From: Aquirufa ecclesiirivi
Lineage (GTDB): Bacteria; Bacteroidota; Bacteroidia; Cytophagales; Spirosomataceae
Reading direction: 5' to 3'
Length of the DNA stretch: 64,000 nucleotides
Assembly: GCF_011250515.1 (NCBI RefSeq)
Contig: NZ_JAANOP010000010.1
Location: forward strand, 1 to 64,000
In this document: positions 8,820 through 18,973 of the stretch, piece by piece
Numbering within the stretch: the stretch's first letter is position 1
How the letters are laid out: every line of letters begins with the position of its first letter
Translations under genes and position numbers: made by a program
Notes under the pieces: generated by a model
Seen by the model: only the letters and a program-made list of their open reading frames with translations
What the model was told of the DNA's origin: nothing
Databases searched by the model: none

Positions 8820-9774
8820 CAATCTTCCTCACCACTTCCGCGGCATTCAATCCTTGTGATTCCGCTTTGTAATTCAATATAATACGATGTTGAAGAACGG
8901 GTACAGCAACTGCACGTACGTCTTCCACATTGGGTGAAAATCTCCCTTGCAATAAAGCGCGGCACTTAGCAGCCAAAATTAAATTTTGAGAGGCACGAGG
9001 GCCAGCACCCCAAGAAATATAGGAATTAGTCACGTCCGTAGCCAAAGCTGAATTAGGTCTAGTTTGATGTACCCATTTCACGGCTGTTTCTACCACATGA
9101 TCTGGTACGGGCACTCGTTTAACCAATTGCTGGTATTCCAACAAAGTATGGGCATTTAAAATGGATGCTGGTAAGGTTTCGACATTGGATTTTTCCGACA
9201 TACGCACTACCGCAACTTCTTCTTCATAGGATGGATAATCCAAGACCAACATGAATAAAAAGCGATCCAACTGCGCCTCTGGAAGTGGGTAAGTACCTTC
9301 TTGTTCAATGGGATTTTGTGTCGCTAAAACAAAGAAAGGCTTAGGTAAAGGATAACTCTCCCCTGCCACTGAAACTGTCTCTTCCTGCATTGCCTCTAAC
9401 AAAGCAGACTGCGTTTTAGGAGGAGTACGGTTAATTTCATCGGCCAATACAATATTGGAGAAAATTGGCCCACGGTTAAACACAAAATTTCTTTGTGCAT
9501 CCATTACTTCAGCTCCAATGATATCCGAAGGCATTAAATCTGGTGTAAACTGAATCCTTCTGAATTCCAAATCCGTCAATGCAGCTACCGTATGTACTAA
9601 TCTTGTTTTGGCTAATCCAGGTACACCCACTAATAAGCAGTGGCCTTCGCAAAACAATGAAATTAGAAGTAAATCAATAATTTCATCCTGACCAACGATT
9701 CGTTCGGCAACTGCTGTTTTAATACGCTGGAAATCTTTTACAAATGATTCGGCTAGTTGTACGTCGTTCATCAT
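8812..9774 (-). CDS. MoxR-family AAA+ ATPase
   Basis: This 320-residue AAA_3 protein shows Walker [11 protein letters not shown] (about residues 48-57), Walker [22 protein letters not shown], sensor-1 [26 protein letters not shown] and a C-terminal lid ([20 protein letters not shown]). MoxR ATPases act as chaperones that help mature partner complexes, often with von Willebrand A proteins; no VWA gene is visible here. It overlaps the upstream SurA-like gene by 4 bp, so it is translationally coupled and last in the operon. Its terminal Met codon and TAG come from the inverted-repeat element. Confidence 0.9.
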   Translation of the reverse strand: MMNDVQLAESFVKDFQRIKTAVAERIVGQDEIIDLLLISLFCEGHCLLVGVPGLAKTRLVHTVAALTDLEFRRIQFTPDLMPSDIIGAEVMDAQRNFVFNRGPIFSNIVLADEINRTPPKTQSALLEAMQEETVSVAGESYPLPKPFFVLATQNPIEQEGTYPLPEAQLDRFLFMLVLDYPSYEEEVAVVRMSEKSNVETLPASILNAHTLLEYQQLVKRVPVPDHVVETAVKWVHQTRPNSALATDVTNSYISWGAGPRASQNLILAAKCRALLQGRFSPNVEDVRAVAVPVLQHRIILNYKAESQGLNAAEVVRKIVM

Positions 9775-11129
9775 TCTCCTGTTACACTGCCCGACAATAA
9801 TTTACAATCCTTAAACTCATCATCAATGAAAATGAAAACATCATCCTTGGCTTTCATAAACCATTTTTCAACAGCTTGGTTCTTTTTACGGGTCAAAGCA
9901 ATGGCGGCAATCTTTTGATAATCATCTTTCAAATTGGCAAAATGTGGAGGATGCTTTGCTTTAAAATATAAAACACGAACGGCACTTCTTCCATCTTCTG
10001 TACGGTAAGGAATGGGCGTTGAAATAGTCCCTACTTTCATAGAATCTAAAGAGAAATACAATCCTGGCTCCATACCACTATCAAATGGCATTCGAGTAGT
10101 GCGTGTACCTGGATCAATCAACATACCCCCTGCATCTTGTGTGGGTTTATCTTCTGAAAAATCTCTAGCTGCACGATCAAACTTGATAGAATCACGCTGA
10201 ATCAAGACACGGATACTATCCAAAAATTTAGTAGGCTCCGTCAAATCAAGCTTCTGGTAATCAGGACGCAATAAAATATGTCTTGCATGGTATTCTTGTC
10301 CACGAATTTCTAGTAATTGAATTAAGTGAAATCCAAATTCCGATTCCACAACATCAGACATGACACCTGGTTTTAACTTTAAGGCTGCAGCTTCAAATGG
10401 TGCGACCATTTGACCACGTTTAGAAAAACCTAAATCTCCCCCACGTTTTCCACTACCTAAATCTTCGGAATATAATTTAGCCAACTCCTCGAAGCTCTCC
10501 CCTTTATCTACTCGTTTGCGGTAATCCAATAACTTAGCAATCAACTCATCCTTTTGGTTTTTATTAGGTTGTGCCAAACGAACAATGTGCCCTACTTCTA
10601 CCTCAGATGGCAAATAAGGTAATGAATCCGTAGGAATAGCAGCAAAAAACGCAGCAACCTCCTTAGGAGTAATTTTCACATCACCCGTAATCTTATCTTG
10701 CATTTTACGGCCTGTTAATTGCTCTTTTAAGGAAGTACGTAAATCTTCCTTTAAATTAACAATGGACTTACCAAATGCCTCTACAATGTTTTTTGAAGAT
10801 CCATATTGCGTTTCCATTTGATCCATGCGGGAATTCAATTCCATTTCCACACGTTTATCTTCCACAATCACGGAGTCAATTTCAGCCTTGGCTAACATCA
10901 ACTTATTAATGACCAAACCTTCCAGCAATTGACAGCGAGTGGGTGTATTACCTTGTCCACTCGATAAATACTGCTGGTACTGCTGCTCAACTTCTGATTT
11001 TAAAATATAGTGGTTGTCGACCTTAACAATGATCTTATCCAACAAAGTCCCTTTACTTGCTTCTTGCGCGAATGTTGCCCAAGACAGCATCAACATCACT
11101 CCTCCAAAAATCCAACGATTCAATTTCAT
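9771..11129 (-). CDS. SurA-like periplasmic peptidyl-prolyl isomerase
   Basis: This 452-residue protein has a signal peptide ([22 protein letters not shown]), a SurA-type N-terminal chaperone region (about residues 25-165) and two parvulin domains. The first runs from [10 protein letters not shown] to [13 protein letters not shown] (about 175-280), the second from [10 protein letters not shown] to about 385. The first keeps [25 protein letters not shown]. SurA proteins chaperone outer-membrane beta-barrels. It lies 7 bp after another parvulin gene and overlaps moxR by 4 bp. Specific SurA orthology is inferred from domain order. Confidence 0.88.
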   Translation of the reverse strand: MKLNRWIFGGVMLMLSWATFAQEASKGTLLDKIIVKVDNHYILKSEVEQQYQQYLSSGQGNTPTRCQLLEGLVINKLMLAKAEIDSVIVEDKRVEMELNSRMDQMETQYGSSKNIVEAFGKSIVNLKEDLRTSLKEQLTGRKMQDKITGDVKITPKEVAAFFAAIPTDSLPYLPSEVEVGHIVRLAQPNKNQKDELIAKLLDYRKRVDKGESFEELAKLYSEDLGSGKRGGDLGFSKRGQMVAPFEAAALKLKPGVMSDVVESEFGFHLIQLLEIRGQEYHARHILLRPDYQKLDLTEPTKFLDSIRVLIQRDSIKFDRAARDFSEDKPTQDAGGMLIDPGTRTTRMPFDSGMEPGLYFSLDSMKVGTISTPIPYRTEDGRSAVRVLYFKAKHPPHFANLKDDYQKIAAIALTRKKNQAVEKWFMKAKDDVFIFIDDEFKDCKLLSGSVTGE

Positions 11130-11136
11130 AAATTTT

Positions 11137-13416
11137 TTATTGCATTAATTTTTGTAATTCCTCCTGTTGTATAACAATCGGATACTTATTCTTCAATTTC
11201 TGTAACCACTCCTTATCTAATTGAGCCTGTAAGTCGCGAATGATACCACTTCTACATTCATCAAAAGTTTTCACGCGCTGTTCTTCTACTTTTTTAATCT
11301 CAAGATAAACATAACGACCCTCATATTCCAAATTCTTTTTGCCAACCTGCCAGCTTTGAGCATCTAAAACGGGGATTTCACCTTTTTTGAAATACCCTTC
11401 GGTAGCTTCTAAGCTCTTCGGTTTGATGGCATTAAAACGCTTGACTACATCGTCCATCGACTGAGAGAATAAACGAAAACTCACACGAGCATTCTTTGAT
11501 TTATCTGTTTTGGAAGCAGAAACCAATTTCCCTTCATCCTTTTCAATGAATCTAACTTGATTAATACCCTTACTAGCTAAAAATTTAATTGCTTGATTAA
11601 CACGCCCTTCAGATAATGTATCCTGTTCTGAAGCATCAATATGCCCCGTTACTTCGACCACATAATCCCTGTTTTTACTCATCAACAAGCCTAATTCCTG
11701 CAATACTTTTTTGGCATTTGCTGTCAATTCTGATTGTCCTAATTTGAATAAAATATCTGGATAACGTTTGTTCATTGGATAAGGCGCCGCTTTAAGTAAT
11801 TCCATGGCATCAGTCAATGTTTTGGCATTATCCGATGAAATTAATTTTACTTCTGCTCTAACAGGCATCGTAAACAATGACAAATTTTGTTGATAATAGG
11901 CATGCTGACGCAAGGAATCCAATGATTTATCAAAAATCTCCCGGTCTGTTATCTTGCTTAATAAACTGCCTTCCAAAAACTCTCCCATTTGCTCCTTAAA
12001 AGCAGGGTATTTAGTTTCTAAATGCTGTTCTTCGGCTTGTAATGTCTGTGAATCAATAAACTCTTCTAACCAAGTAGCCTCTGAAACAGCGGGCAAATAG
12101 CCTAATTCCTTAACTTTTCTACGCTGCTGAGCTATGATAAATTGATAGAACTCTTGAATCGTGAATGACTTATCTAACACTTTAAAAAGAGGGAATTGTA
12201 ACCAAGGCTCATCTCCTACCCGATCACGAGCAAAGCGCTCTAAAGCCATTTTCTTAGATTCTTCCAGAATGGCCACTCGATTTTCGCCACGTACACGTTT
12301 CATGAAGGATTGACGAATTAGCGCACTTCGCTCAGGATCCGTATTCACCTTTTGACGAAGGTACTCAGCCATTTCCTCGTAAGAAAGTAGCGGTTTTTTA
12401 TCCAATAATTTAAATATTTGCCAACCTAAATTGGTTCGTATTGGCTCTGAAATATCACCCAAACGCTGTAACCCAAATAATTTATCTTGTAATTCTTCAC
12501 TTAAATCCGAAGAATAATACCAGCGACGTAGCTCCCCACCACGACCTTTGGAATAAGGATCTTCGGAATAATTCCGACAAACATCTTCATAACTTTCCCC
12601 CTTTTTCAAATAGGCTTCCACTTGTTCAATTTTCTTTTTGGCTTCCACCTGAAAGGGCGTGCCAGCTTCAACAGGTACAGAAATTAAAATATGAGCTAAA
12701 CGAATTTTTCCTTGATTAGGACGTTGTTTCAGTATCTTGATTATATGATAGCCCGTGGATGTTCTAATTGGGCTAGAATATTCCCCTAAAGCGAGTTCAT
12801 ATACCTTATTTTCAAAAGCATATTGAGTTTGTAAACTGGTAATAAACCCTAAATTTCCACCTTTTTTAGCCGTTAATTCATCATCTGAAAAGCGTTGAGC
12901 CAAGGAAGCAAAATCCTCTCCTGCTTTTAGTTTCTTGTATAAATTATCAATTTTCTGATAGGCTATTAAGGTATCTCCCGGACTAGGATTGGCTGGCAAT
13001 TTAACGAGTATATGAGCTACTTGCTTTTCATCCTTCAAACGTAGATATGCCTCTTTCACCAGGGCATTTACTTTATCATTATCTACTAAATACGGACTTG
13101 CCAATTCCTTACGAAAACTAGCATACTCCTCTTGAAATCCGGGTGTTTCAGCTAATTTCTCATCTTCTGCGGCTACTAATTTTAAAGATAAGTCGAGATA
13201 GTCCGATAAAAATTTATTCTTATTATCTGGTTTAATACTATCACTTTCAATTAAACGACGGTATAAGGAAGAAAACTGAGCCGAACTGATCTTTTTGGGT
13301 CCAATCTGTATAGGAAATCCCTCTTGAGCCAAAGAGCTTGAAAAGGTAAAAAGAAAATATATAGTTACTACTAAGTAAAAACGAAAGCGCATAGTTTGCC
13401 AATTTTGCTTGTCCAA
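11137..13416 (-). CDS. Parvulin isomerase with an internal OmpA-like domain
   Basis: This 759-residue exported protein has an N-terminal signal region (SSSLAQ near residue 30; the ATG at codon 9 is an alternative start). Two parvulin domains follow: QVAHILVKLP to about residue 235 and IRLAHILISVP to about 340, each with its GGxLG-type loop (AKKGGNLGF, SKGRGGELR). After a helical stretch, about residues 548-655 look like an OmpA peptidoglycan-binding domain: ILFKLGQSELTANAKKVLQE, VEVTGHIDASEQDTLSEGRV, ARVSFRLF. About 100 more residues complete the chain. It lies 7 bp upstream of the SurA-like gene. I infer a chaperone tethered to the cell wall. Confidence 0.82.
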   Translation of the reverse strand: MDKQNWQTMRFRFYLVVTIYFLFTFSSSLAQEGFPIQIGPKKISSAQFSSLYRRLIESDSIKPDNKNKFLSDYLDLSLKLVAAEDEKLAETPGFQEEYASFRKELASPYLVDNDKVNALVKEAYLRLKDEKQVAHILVKLPANPSPGDTLIAYQKIDNLYKKLKAGEDFASLAQRFSDDELTAKKGGNLGFITSLQTQYAFENKVYELALGEYSSPIRTSTGYHIIKILKQRPNQGKIRLAHILISVPVEAGTPFQVEAKKKIEQVEAYLKKGESYEDVCRNYSEDPYSKGRGGELRRWYYSSDLSEELQDKLFGLQRLGDISEPIRTNLGWQIFKLLDKKPLLSYEEMAEYLRQKVNTDPERSALIRQSFMKRVRGENRVAILEESKKMALERFARDRVGDEPWLQFPLFKVLDKSFTIQEFYQFIIAQQRRKVKELGYLPAVSEATWLEEFIDSQTLQAEEQHLETKYPAFKEQMGEFLEGSLLSKITDREIFDKSLDSLRQHAYYQQNLSLFTMPVRAEVKLISSDNAKTLTDAMELLKAAPYPMNKRYPDILFKLGQSELTANAKKVLQELGLLMSKNRDYVVEVTGHIDASEQDTLSEGRVNQAIKFLASKGINQVRFIEKDEGKLVSASKTDKSKNARVSFRLFSQSMDDVVKRFNAIKPKSLEATEGYFKKGEIPVLDAQSWQVGKKNLEYEGRYVYLEIKKVEEQRVKTFDECRSGIIRDLQAQLDKEWLQKLKNKYPIVIQQEELQKLMQ

Positions 13417-13480
13417 TGGGTTATAAACGACAACAAGCTTATAAAATTACGAATAATCCCTAAATAAACCCTTTAATTCA

Positions 13481-14161
13481 TCAATCCCTTACGCTAATTT
13501 CATAAGAGAAATCATAGTGATAGTCATTAAGCATCTTAGGTCCACTTTTCCAAGTACCTTTTTTATTCAAACGGCTGACCTTATCCCAAGGAATTTGCAT
13601 CTCGGAAATACCCAAGCGATCATTTCCATCCAATTTGCTCCATAATTCCATTCCTAGACCACTTGCTCTTAAACCCCACATAAACCAACCGAATGGATTA
13701 GACACTGATGATAGTTCCAATAATGACACTGGAACTTGCAATACTCCACCCCACTGATTGACTTGCCTCAATAGCTGTTGAACCTGTTGATAATCGTCTA
13801 CTTCCCACAATGTCGTTTGAACACCCAAACTTTGACCGGGTTTCAATTTGATGGACAATGAAGGTATATCTTTCAAAGTAACAATTGTTCCTTGCTTAAC
13901 TTTTCCGAGATAATGTGAGAACTGCTGGATCTGCACAACTTGTTGATTTTCGATAGCTACTACCGAGTAAACAAGCAATAGCTCATCGGTTTGGGTGATA
14001 TTTTCTTGAATATTTTTTGCTAAAATTTGATTCCAACGAAACTGCACCAGTTTATCTTGAATAACAGGCTTCTTTTCTGGTACAACAGTTTTAACAGGAA
14101 TTGCCTCTTTTCGACAAGAAATCAATGCTATACTTAGCAAAAAAATTAGGTATTTTATCAT
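13481..14161 (-). CDS. Hypothetical lipoprotein
   Basis: This 226-residue protein begins with a lipoprotein signal (MIKYLIFLLSIALISCRK, lipobox LISC, lipidated Cys at about 16). The mature part is soluble, Gln-rich and probably beta-strand rich (LLLVYSVVAIENQQVVQIQQF, SVSNPFGWFMWGLRASGLGMELW, KSGPKMLNDYHYDFSYEI). I recognise no family. It overlaps aguA by 4 bp and is followed after 64 bp by the parvulin-OmpA gene, so it may belong with the envelope functions downstream. Confidence 0.7.
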   Translation of the reverse strand: MIKYLIFLLSIALISCRKEAIPVKTVVPEKKPVIQDKLVQFRWNQILAKNIQENITQTDELLLVYSVVAIENQQVVQIQQFSHYLGKVKQGTIVTLKDIPSLSIKLKPGQSLGVQTTLWEVDDYQQVQQLLRQVNQWGGVLQVPVSLLELSSVSNPFGWFMWGLRASGLGMELWSKLDGNDRLGISEMQIPWDKVSRLNKKGTWKSGPKMLNDYHYDFSYEISVRD

Positions 14162-15207
14162 AAAGCTGCCTTAGGCTCTTGCTGAGTCAAACAATGAAAA
14201 CTTCCTTGTCCCCAAATTATTTCTCTAGCTGAAAGTCCTATTACTGGCCTGTCCGTAAATAATTGAGATAAAATATCCAATGCGACGGCATCCTGAGGAC
14301 AATCAAAAATGGGTACAATGACTGCAGCATTACAAATATAAAAATTGGCATAAGATCCCGGGGCTCTAAATTCATCAATCACTACGGCCTCTGGCATGGG
14401 TATTTCTATGATATTGAGCGGGCTACCGTCCAATAGCCTCATTTCTTTCAATTCGCTTAAATTTTGAGCTAAAACAGCATGATTTTCATCTTCTAAATTA
14501 GGCTCAACCATGGTAATAACCGTATTTTCATTGACAAACCGAACCGTATCGTCAATATGTCCATCGGTATCATCCCCTACAATCCCATCACTAACCCATA
14601 GCACTTGGTCAACACCATAATATCCTTTCAAATAATTCTCAATTTGTGCCTGATTCAGTTGCGGGTTACGGTTGGGGTTTAATAAGCAGGAACGGCTAGT
14701 CAAAACGGTGCCTTTTCCATTAAATTCCACAGATCCTCCTTCCATAATAATTCCAGGACTTTGGAATTCAATACCTAAATCTTGAGCAATAGCCTGTGGA
14801 ATCTGATTATCAGCATCAAATGGAGGATATTTCCCTCCCCAAGCATTATATCCCCAATCGATCAACAATCGCTCAGAGCTATCATTTTTTATTAAAAATG
14901 CTGGACCATGGTCACGGCACCAAGCATCATTCGTAGGACGAATGAATAATTCAACCTGTTGAGGATCAATTTTATAAGTAAGTAATTCTCCTAAAATGAA
15001 ATCTTTCAGGGCCTCATGATTGACATTAATTTTCACTTTTTCTCCTTGTGAAATTGCTTTAATCAATGCAAAGTACTCAGGATACATGTTGGACAACTTA
15101 TCTCCTTGCCAAGAATGGTCATTGTGAGGAAAAGTAATCCAAGTAGCTTCATGAGGATGCCATTCAGCAGGAAAAAAAAAGCCTCTTTCTTTCGGGGACG
15201 ATACCAT
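14158..15207 (-). CDS. aguA: Agmatine deiminase
   Basis: AguA hydrolyses agmatine to N-carbamoylputrescine and ammonia, a step from arginine to putrescine. The 349-residue protein has the peptidyl-arginine-deiminase-type fold: WHPHEATWITFPHNDHSW near the N-terminus, DAWCRDHGPAFLI (about residues 93-105), GGSVEFNGKGTVLTS, GDDTDGHIDDTVRFV with the catalytic His, and the nucleophile Cys in GSFHCLTQQEP near the C-terminus. The next-step enzyme gene (aguB) is at 42216-43082. aguA lies 1 bp after coaX and overlaps the lipoprotein gene by 4 bp. Confidence 0.93.
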   Translation of the reverse strand: MVSSPKERGFFFPAEWHPHEATWITFPHNDHSWQGDKLSNMYPEYFALIKAISQGEKVKINVNHEALKDFILGELLTYKIDPQQVELFIRPTNDAWCRDHGPAFLIKNDSSERLLIDWGYNAWGGKYPPFDADNQIPQAIAQDLGIEFQSPGIIMEGGSVEFNGKGTVLTSRSCLLNPNRNPQLNQAQIENYLKGYYGVDQVLWVSDGIVGDDTDGHIDDTVRFVNENTVITMVEPNLEDENHAVLAQNLSELKEMRLLDGSPLNIIEIPMPEAVVIDEFRAPGSYANFYICNAAVIVPIFDCPQDAVALDILSQLFTDRPVIGLSAREIIWGQGSFHCLTQQEPKAAL

Positions 15208-15208
15208 A

Positions 15209-15976
15209 TTAATCTATGTAATTTTCTGAAATCAGACGTAAGCCTTCCAGAGTTATTAATTTATTCACCTCATCAAAATAGGATTCTAATGGGGTTAAAA
15301 TGGAAGATAAGCCACCAGTAGCTAATACTTTGACATGTTGTCCTTTCTCATCTTTGACCCGATGAATCATCTCTTTTACCATACCCACATATCCCCATAA
15401 TATACCTGATTGAATAGCACTGACCGTATCGAATCCAAGCGCAGAATGAGGCATTTCTAGAGGTACTTCAGGCAATTGGGCGGTTTGAGAAAACAAAGAT
15501 TTGACTGCCGTTTTTAGTCCTGGAGCAATGGAAACCCCCTCCATTTTTCCTTGAGCATTCACCAAGGTAAAAGTTAATGCCGTTCCAAAATCAACAATTA
15601 ACACATCTGCTTGATAGGCATGATGCGCATAAACGGCATTGGCTACCAAATCAGAACCTATTTCATCTGGAGAAATAATGTCAATGGGGAATTTCTTGTA
15701 CAATTTAGGCGACATGATATCGGCGGATATTGACAACCAGTTTTCTAACCCCTTTTGAACATGATAGGAAACAGCAGGTACTACGGAAGAAATGATCAGT
15801 TTTTGAGGCTTCAATGAACCAATATTTTTCTCTAACCACTCCTGACGAATCCAATTTTCCATCCTCAAAGTAGTCCAAGGCTGATGGGTAGGTGTTCTTA
15901 ATATCAATTTCCAATCGCCTTCGGTATAAAATCCAAAAACAATGTCCGTATTTCCAATATCGACAACTAAGAGCAT
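15209..15976 (-). CDS. coaX: Type III pantothenate kinase
   Basis: CoaX phosphorylates pantothenate, the first step of coenzyme A synthesis. This 255-residue ASKHA-fold protein shows the phosphate-1 motif LVVDIGNTDIVFGF at the N-terminus, PDEIGSDLVANAVYAHHAY (about residues 100-118), DFGTALTFTLVNAQG and GVSIAPGLKTAVKSLF, all typical of type III enzymes. It lies 3 bp after nadE and 1 bp before aguA. Pairing with nadE puts CoA and NAD synthesis steps in one transcript. Confidence 0.93.
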   Translation of the reverse strand: MLLVVDIGNTDIVFGFYTEGDWKLILRTPTHQPWTTLRMENWIRQEWLEKNIGSLKPQKLIISSVVPAVSYHVQKGLENWLSISADIMSPKLYKKFPIDIISPDEIGSDLVANAVYAHHAYQADVLIVDFGTALTFTLVNAQGKMEGVSIAPGLKTAVKSLFSQTAQLPEVPLEMPHSALGFDTVSAIQSGILWGYVGMVKEMIHRVKDEKGQHVKVLATGGLSSILTPLESYFDEVNKLITLEGLRLISENYID

Positions 15977-15979
15977 GTG

Positions 15980-17911
15980 TTAGGGTTTAATATCTTTTTC
16001 TAATCCTGCGGATAAAATTGGAAAACGAAGCCATGATTTAGGATCCAAACTATAGTCGTCCACGTGAAAACCTGGTGCATAACGTTCCCTTTTCCACTGG
16101 TTTCTAGCCCATAATCGGAAGAATCGTGAACAAAAACCTGTTAGTTGTTCTTCCGTAAAATGCGAACCGTATTCCTGAATTAGGTTTTGTAGGCATATTG
16201 CTGGTGAAAGTTTTTCATAAAAAGCCCAGCGTTCGATGGCATTCAAAATAGGATAAGGCATTAAATCTTCCTCATCCACTTGCTTAGATGTTAAAGGTCT
16301 TAATTCGGCACTTGGTTCTAATGAATTCACATGAGATAAACCGTACATCCTTAATGTGCCATCCAAACCTGACTTTTCCATCCAAATAAGCCATTGACGA
16401 ATAAAAGTCTTATCAATTCCAGCTATGGGTGATATGGAACCTGAGGTATCTCCATCCATGGTAGCATAACCTACTGAAGCCTCAGAACGATTGGAAGTCG
16501 CTAATAATAAAGCATTATTAATGTTTGCTAGCATCCAAACACTAGGGCTACGTAATCTAGCTTGTACATTTTGAAGGGTGATATCATCTTTTTCCCAGCT
16601 CAGGGTACGACCAATAGCCTGCTCAATGATGCCACGATATTCTTGAACCAACACATCGATATTCCAATCATAATGGGTTGTGCCAATACATTCAGCCAAA
16701 GCCTTGGCAGACGCGCGGGTTTGATCAGATGAATTTTCGGTTCCTTGGTATGCTGTCGTTAACATACGAGCTATAAAATCCTTTTCAGAAGAAATGCCAT
16801 TAATCCAAGGAATGTAATTCATTTTCTCTTGAATACCCTTCCATCCCAACTCTTTATAGGCCAATTGCATGGCTAAATAACATAAGGTAGCTATCGCTGA
16901 TGAATCAGCTCCACCAGAAAGTGAAATAACCCAACCAAAGGAATGTGATTTTCTGACATAATCCCAAAGCCCTAAACTAACAGCTCGAGCAAATTCCTCA
17001 TCTTTGATATTCTCTGAATATTCCCATGAAGCGGCTTCAAAGCTCGGATATGACTGATTTAATACGGGCCATTCAACATCAGCGGATAGAAGGTCTTCTG
17101 CAGTATTGGTTTCACTCGTTACATCAACAGCAGCCAAAATCAATTGGCTATCTTTAAAACTAAATCGCTGAGATTCAGCAACAATTTTTCCATCTTGAAC
17201 AATGTAGGCATCTCCATCAAAGATGGTTCTTCCTGATTCGTTTCCTAATAAATTAGCAAAGACATAAGCACCTTGAATGATTTGGGAACCTTCAATACTT
17301 AATCTTTGACGTGTTTTAGATTTGCCAAAAGCAAAATGTGAAGCCGTAGGACTACAAAGAACCGAAACACCACGCTTGGCTAGAGCGTGAGCAGGTCTAT
17401 TTTCTCCTTCCCAGGCATCTTGACAGATTTCTATTCCAATACTGATTCCATCCGCTTGAATGCGGTAATCTCCTATCGGAATATTTCCCAAATTGGTGGA
17501 AATGAAGCTTCTTTTTTGCGCAGGCCAAGGATTAAACCACCTGGTTTCATAATGCACACCGTCATTGGCTAAATGTTGCTTTGGAATTAAAGCAATCAAC
17601 TTTTTATTGGCCAAACAGGCGGCTACATTATATAATTTCCCTTCAAAAAAAACAGGTAAACCAAGCCATACTAAGATTTGTTGGGTATGTGGAAGTATTT
17701 GAAGCAAAGACTCCCAGGCTTTCTCTGAGGTATAAGCAGATAAAAACTGATCTTCGCATCCATAGCCTGTTAAACAAAGCTCGGGTAAGCAAAGTATTCC
17801 AGCTTGTTTTTGTTGGGCTTCTTGAATTAACGAAATGATACGGTCTTGATTTCCTTTCCAATCCAAAGGTATTTGGTTGAGAACCCCGGCGGCAAGTGCA
17901 ATTTTAGGCAT
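15980..17911 (-). CDS. nadE: Glutamine-dependent NAD+ synthetase
   Basis: This two-domain, 643-residue enzyme amidates nicotinic acid adenine dinucleotide to NAD+. The N-terminal nitrilase-type glutaminase (about residues 1-270) has Glu in CLPELCLTGYGCED, Lys in LIPKQHLAND and Cys in IGIEICQDAWEG. The C-terminal synthetase has the PP-loop SLSGGADSSA (about 330-340), NRSEASVGYATMDGDTSG and a long C-terminal extension usual for this type. It lies 5 bp after a small lipoprotein gene and 3 bp before coaX. Confidence 0.94.
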   Translation of the reverse strand: MPKIALAAGVLNQIPLDWKGNQDRIISLIQEAQQKQAGILCLPELCLTGYGCEDQFLSAYTSEKAWESLLQILPHTQQILVWLGLPVFFEGKLYNVAACLANKKLIALIPKQHLANDGVHYETRWFNPWPAQKRSFISTNLGNIPIGDYRIQADGISIGIEICQDAWEGENRPAHALAKRGVSVLCSPTASHFAFGKSKTRQRLSIEGSQIIQGAYVFANLLGNESGRTIFDGDAYIVQDGKIVAESQRFSFKDSQLILAAVDVTSETNTAEDLLSADVEWPVLNQSYPSFEAASWEYSENIKDEEFARAVSLGLWDYVRKSHSFGWVISLSGGADSSAIATLCYLAMQLAYKELGWKGIQEKMNYIPWINGISSEKDFIARMLTTAYQGTENSSDQTRASAKALAECIGTTHYDWNIDVLVQEYRGIIEQAIGRTLSWEKDDITLQNVQARLRSPSVWMLANINNALLLATSNRSEASVGYATMDGDTSGSISPIAGIDKTFIRQWLIWMEKSGLDGTLRMYGLSHVNSLEPSAELRPLTSKQVDEEDLMPYPILNAIERWAFYEKLSPAICLQNLIQEYGSHFTEEQLTGFCSRFFRLWARNQWKRERYAPGFHVDDYSLDPKSWLRFPILSAGLEKDIKP

Positions 17912-17916
17912 GATAA

Positions 17917-18222
17917 TTAACGGGGTTTCTTGGAACTTACACGATTAGCTGGTTTATAAAATTGATACCAAGCTCTTTTCTTTGTAGGCTTATTAGGTCC
18001 TATGGTCGCGTAGTTGGAAGTTCTCACGTGCTTATAGCGGGGAGTCCACATCCAAGAAAATGCTTCTCTAGGTCGATAATAACTCTCTCCATGACGGTGT
18101 TCAACCCGTACACGACATGTATCTCTGGGACAGCGTGCTGACCAACAAGAACTCATCCCAACTGTTAGGAGGGTTCCTATAAAAAACATCCAAAAAATGC
18201 GGAATGTTTGATTCTTGATCAT
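17917..18222 (-). CDS. Small basic putative lipoprotein
   Basis: This 101-residue protein has a hydrophobic N-terminus ending in a possible lipobox (GMSSC at about residues 22-26). The mature part is very basic and aromatic: CPRDTCRVRVEHRHGESYYR, then MWTPRYKHVRTSNYATIG and a Lys/Arg-rich tail. Two further cysteines sit close to the lipidation site. I do not recognise a family. It is the first gene of the minus-strand cluster, 5 bp before nadE, and diverges from queE. Confidence 0.6.
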   Translation of the reverse strand: MIKNQTFRIFWMFFIGTLLTVGMSSCWSARCPRDTCRVRVEHRHGESYYRPREAFSWMWTPRYKHVRTSNYATIGPNKPTKKRAWYQFYKPANRVSSKKPR

Positions 18223-18322
18223 TTTAAGAGAAAAATAAAAAATCGATCCTGTCTATAAGAACGATTTCTTATTAGTTAAATTACAAATCAAAGCTTAATT
18301 TTACTTAGAATTTTAGCCTTGC

Positions 18323-18970
18323 ATGCAATCAAACACCAAAGATATAAAATCAGTTGTAAAAAGAGATGCTTTTGAGTATCCAGTGATGGAATCTTTTTAC
18401 ACAATTCAAGGTGAGGGAAAATTCCAAGGCCATGCGGCCTATTTCATTCGTTTGGGCGGTTGTGATGTGGGATGCCATTGGTGTGATGTGAAAGAATCTT
18501 GGCCCATAGATACCCATCCGATTAAAACAGTCGCTGAATTAGTTCAAGAAGCATCTGGATTCCCGGGTAGAATCGTTGTTATAACTGGTGGAGAACCTTT
18601 GATGCATGATTTAAACCCACTAACTGAAGCCTTGCAAGAGGCTGGCTTTAGAACCCATATCGAAACTTCAGGAGTAGGTAAACAAATAACGGGTGTATGG
18701 GATTGGGTATGTTTCTCCCCAAAGAAATTCAAAGAACCGAATCCTGATATTTTTCCTTTGGTCGACGAACTTAAGGTTGTCATTTTCCATCCTTCTGATA
18801 TTGCTTGGTCACAATCTTGGACATCCAAATTACCCTTGGAAAGCCTTTGGTTGATGCAGCCAGAATGGTCTAAACAAGTTGAAATGAATCCTTTGATTGT
18901 CGATTTTGTCAAAGAAAATCCTCGTTGGCAGATTTCGGTTCAAACACATAAGTTTTTACAAATCCCCTAA
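18323..18970 (+). CDS. queE: 7-carboxy-7-deazaguanine synthase
   Basis: QueE is a radical-SAM enzyme that makes 7-carboxy-7-deazaguanine on the way to queuosine. The 215-residue protein has the N-terminal FYTIQGEGKFQGHAAYFIRL signature, the CX3CX2C cluster motif in GGCDVGCHWCD (about residues 48-58), the glycine-rich IVVITGGEPLMH and CFSPKKFKEP. No other queuosine gene is adjacent. It is followed after 3 bp by the PD40-OmpA gene, so the two are probably co-transcribed. Confidence 0.93.
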   Translation: MQSNTKDIKSVVKRDAFEYPVMESFYTIQGEGKFQGHAAYFIRLGGCDVGCHWCDVKESWPIDTHPIKTVAELVQEASGFPGRIVVITGGEPLMHDLNPLTEALQEAGFRTHIETSGVGKQITGVWDWVCFSPKKFKEPNPDIFPLVDELKVVIFHPSDIAWSQSWTSKLPLESLWLMQPEWSKQVEMNPLIVDFVKENPRWQISVQTHKFLQIP

Positions 18971-18973
18971 CAC

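Noticed and set aside
18223..18322. PreQ1 riboswitch ahead of queE
   Set aside because: The 100-bp gap is AT-rich and I could not find the C-rich loop and A-rich tail of a PreQ1 aptamer.
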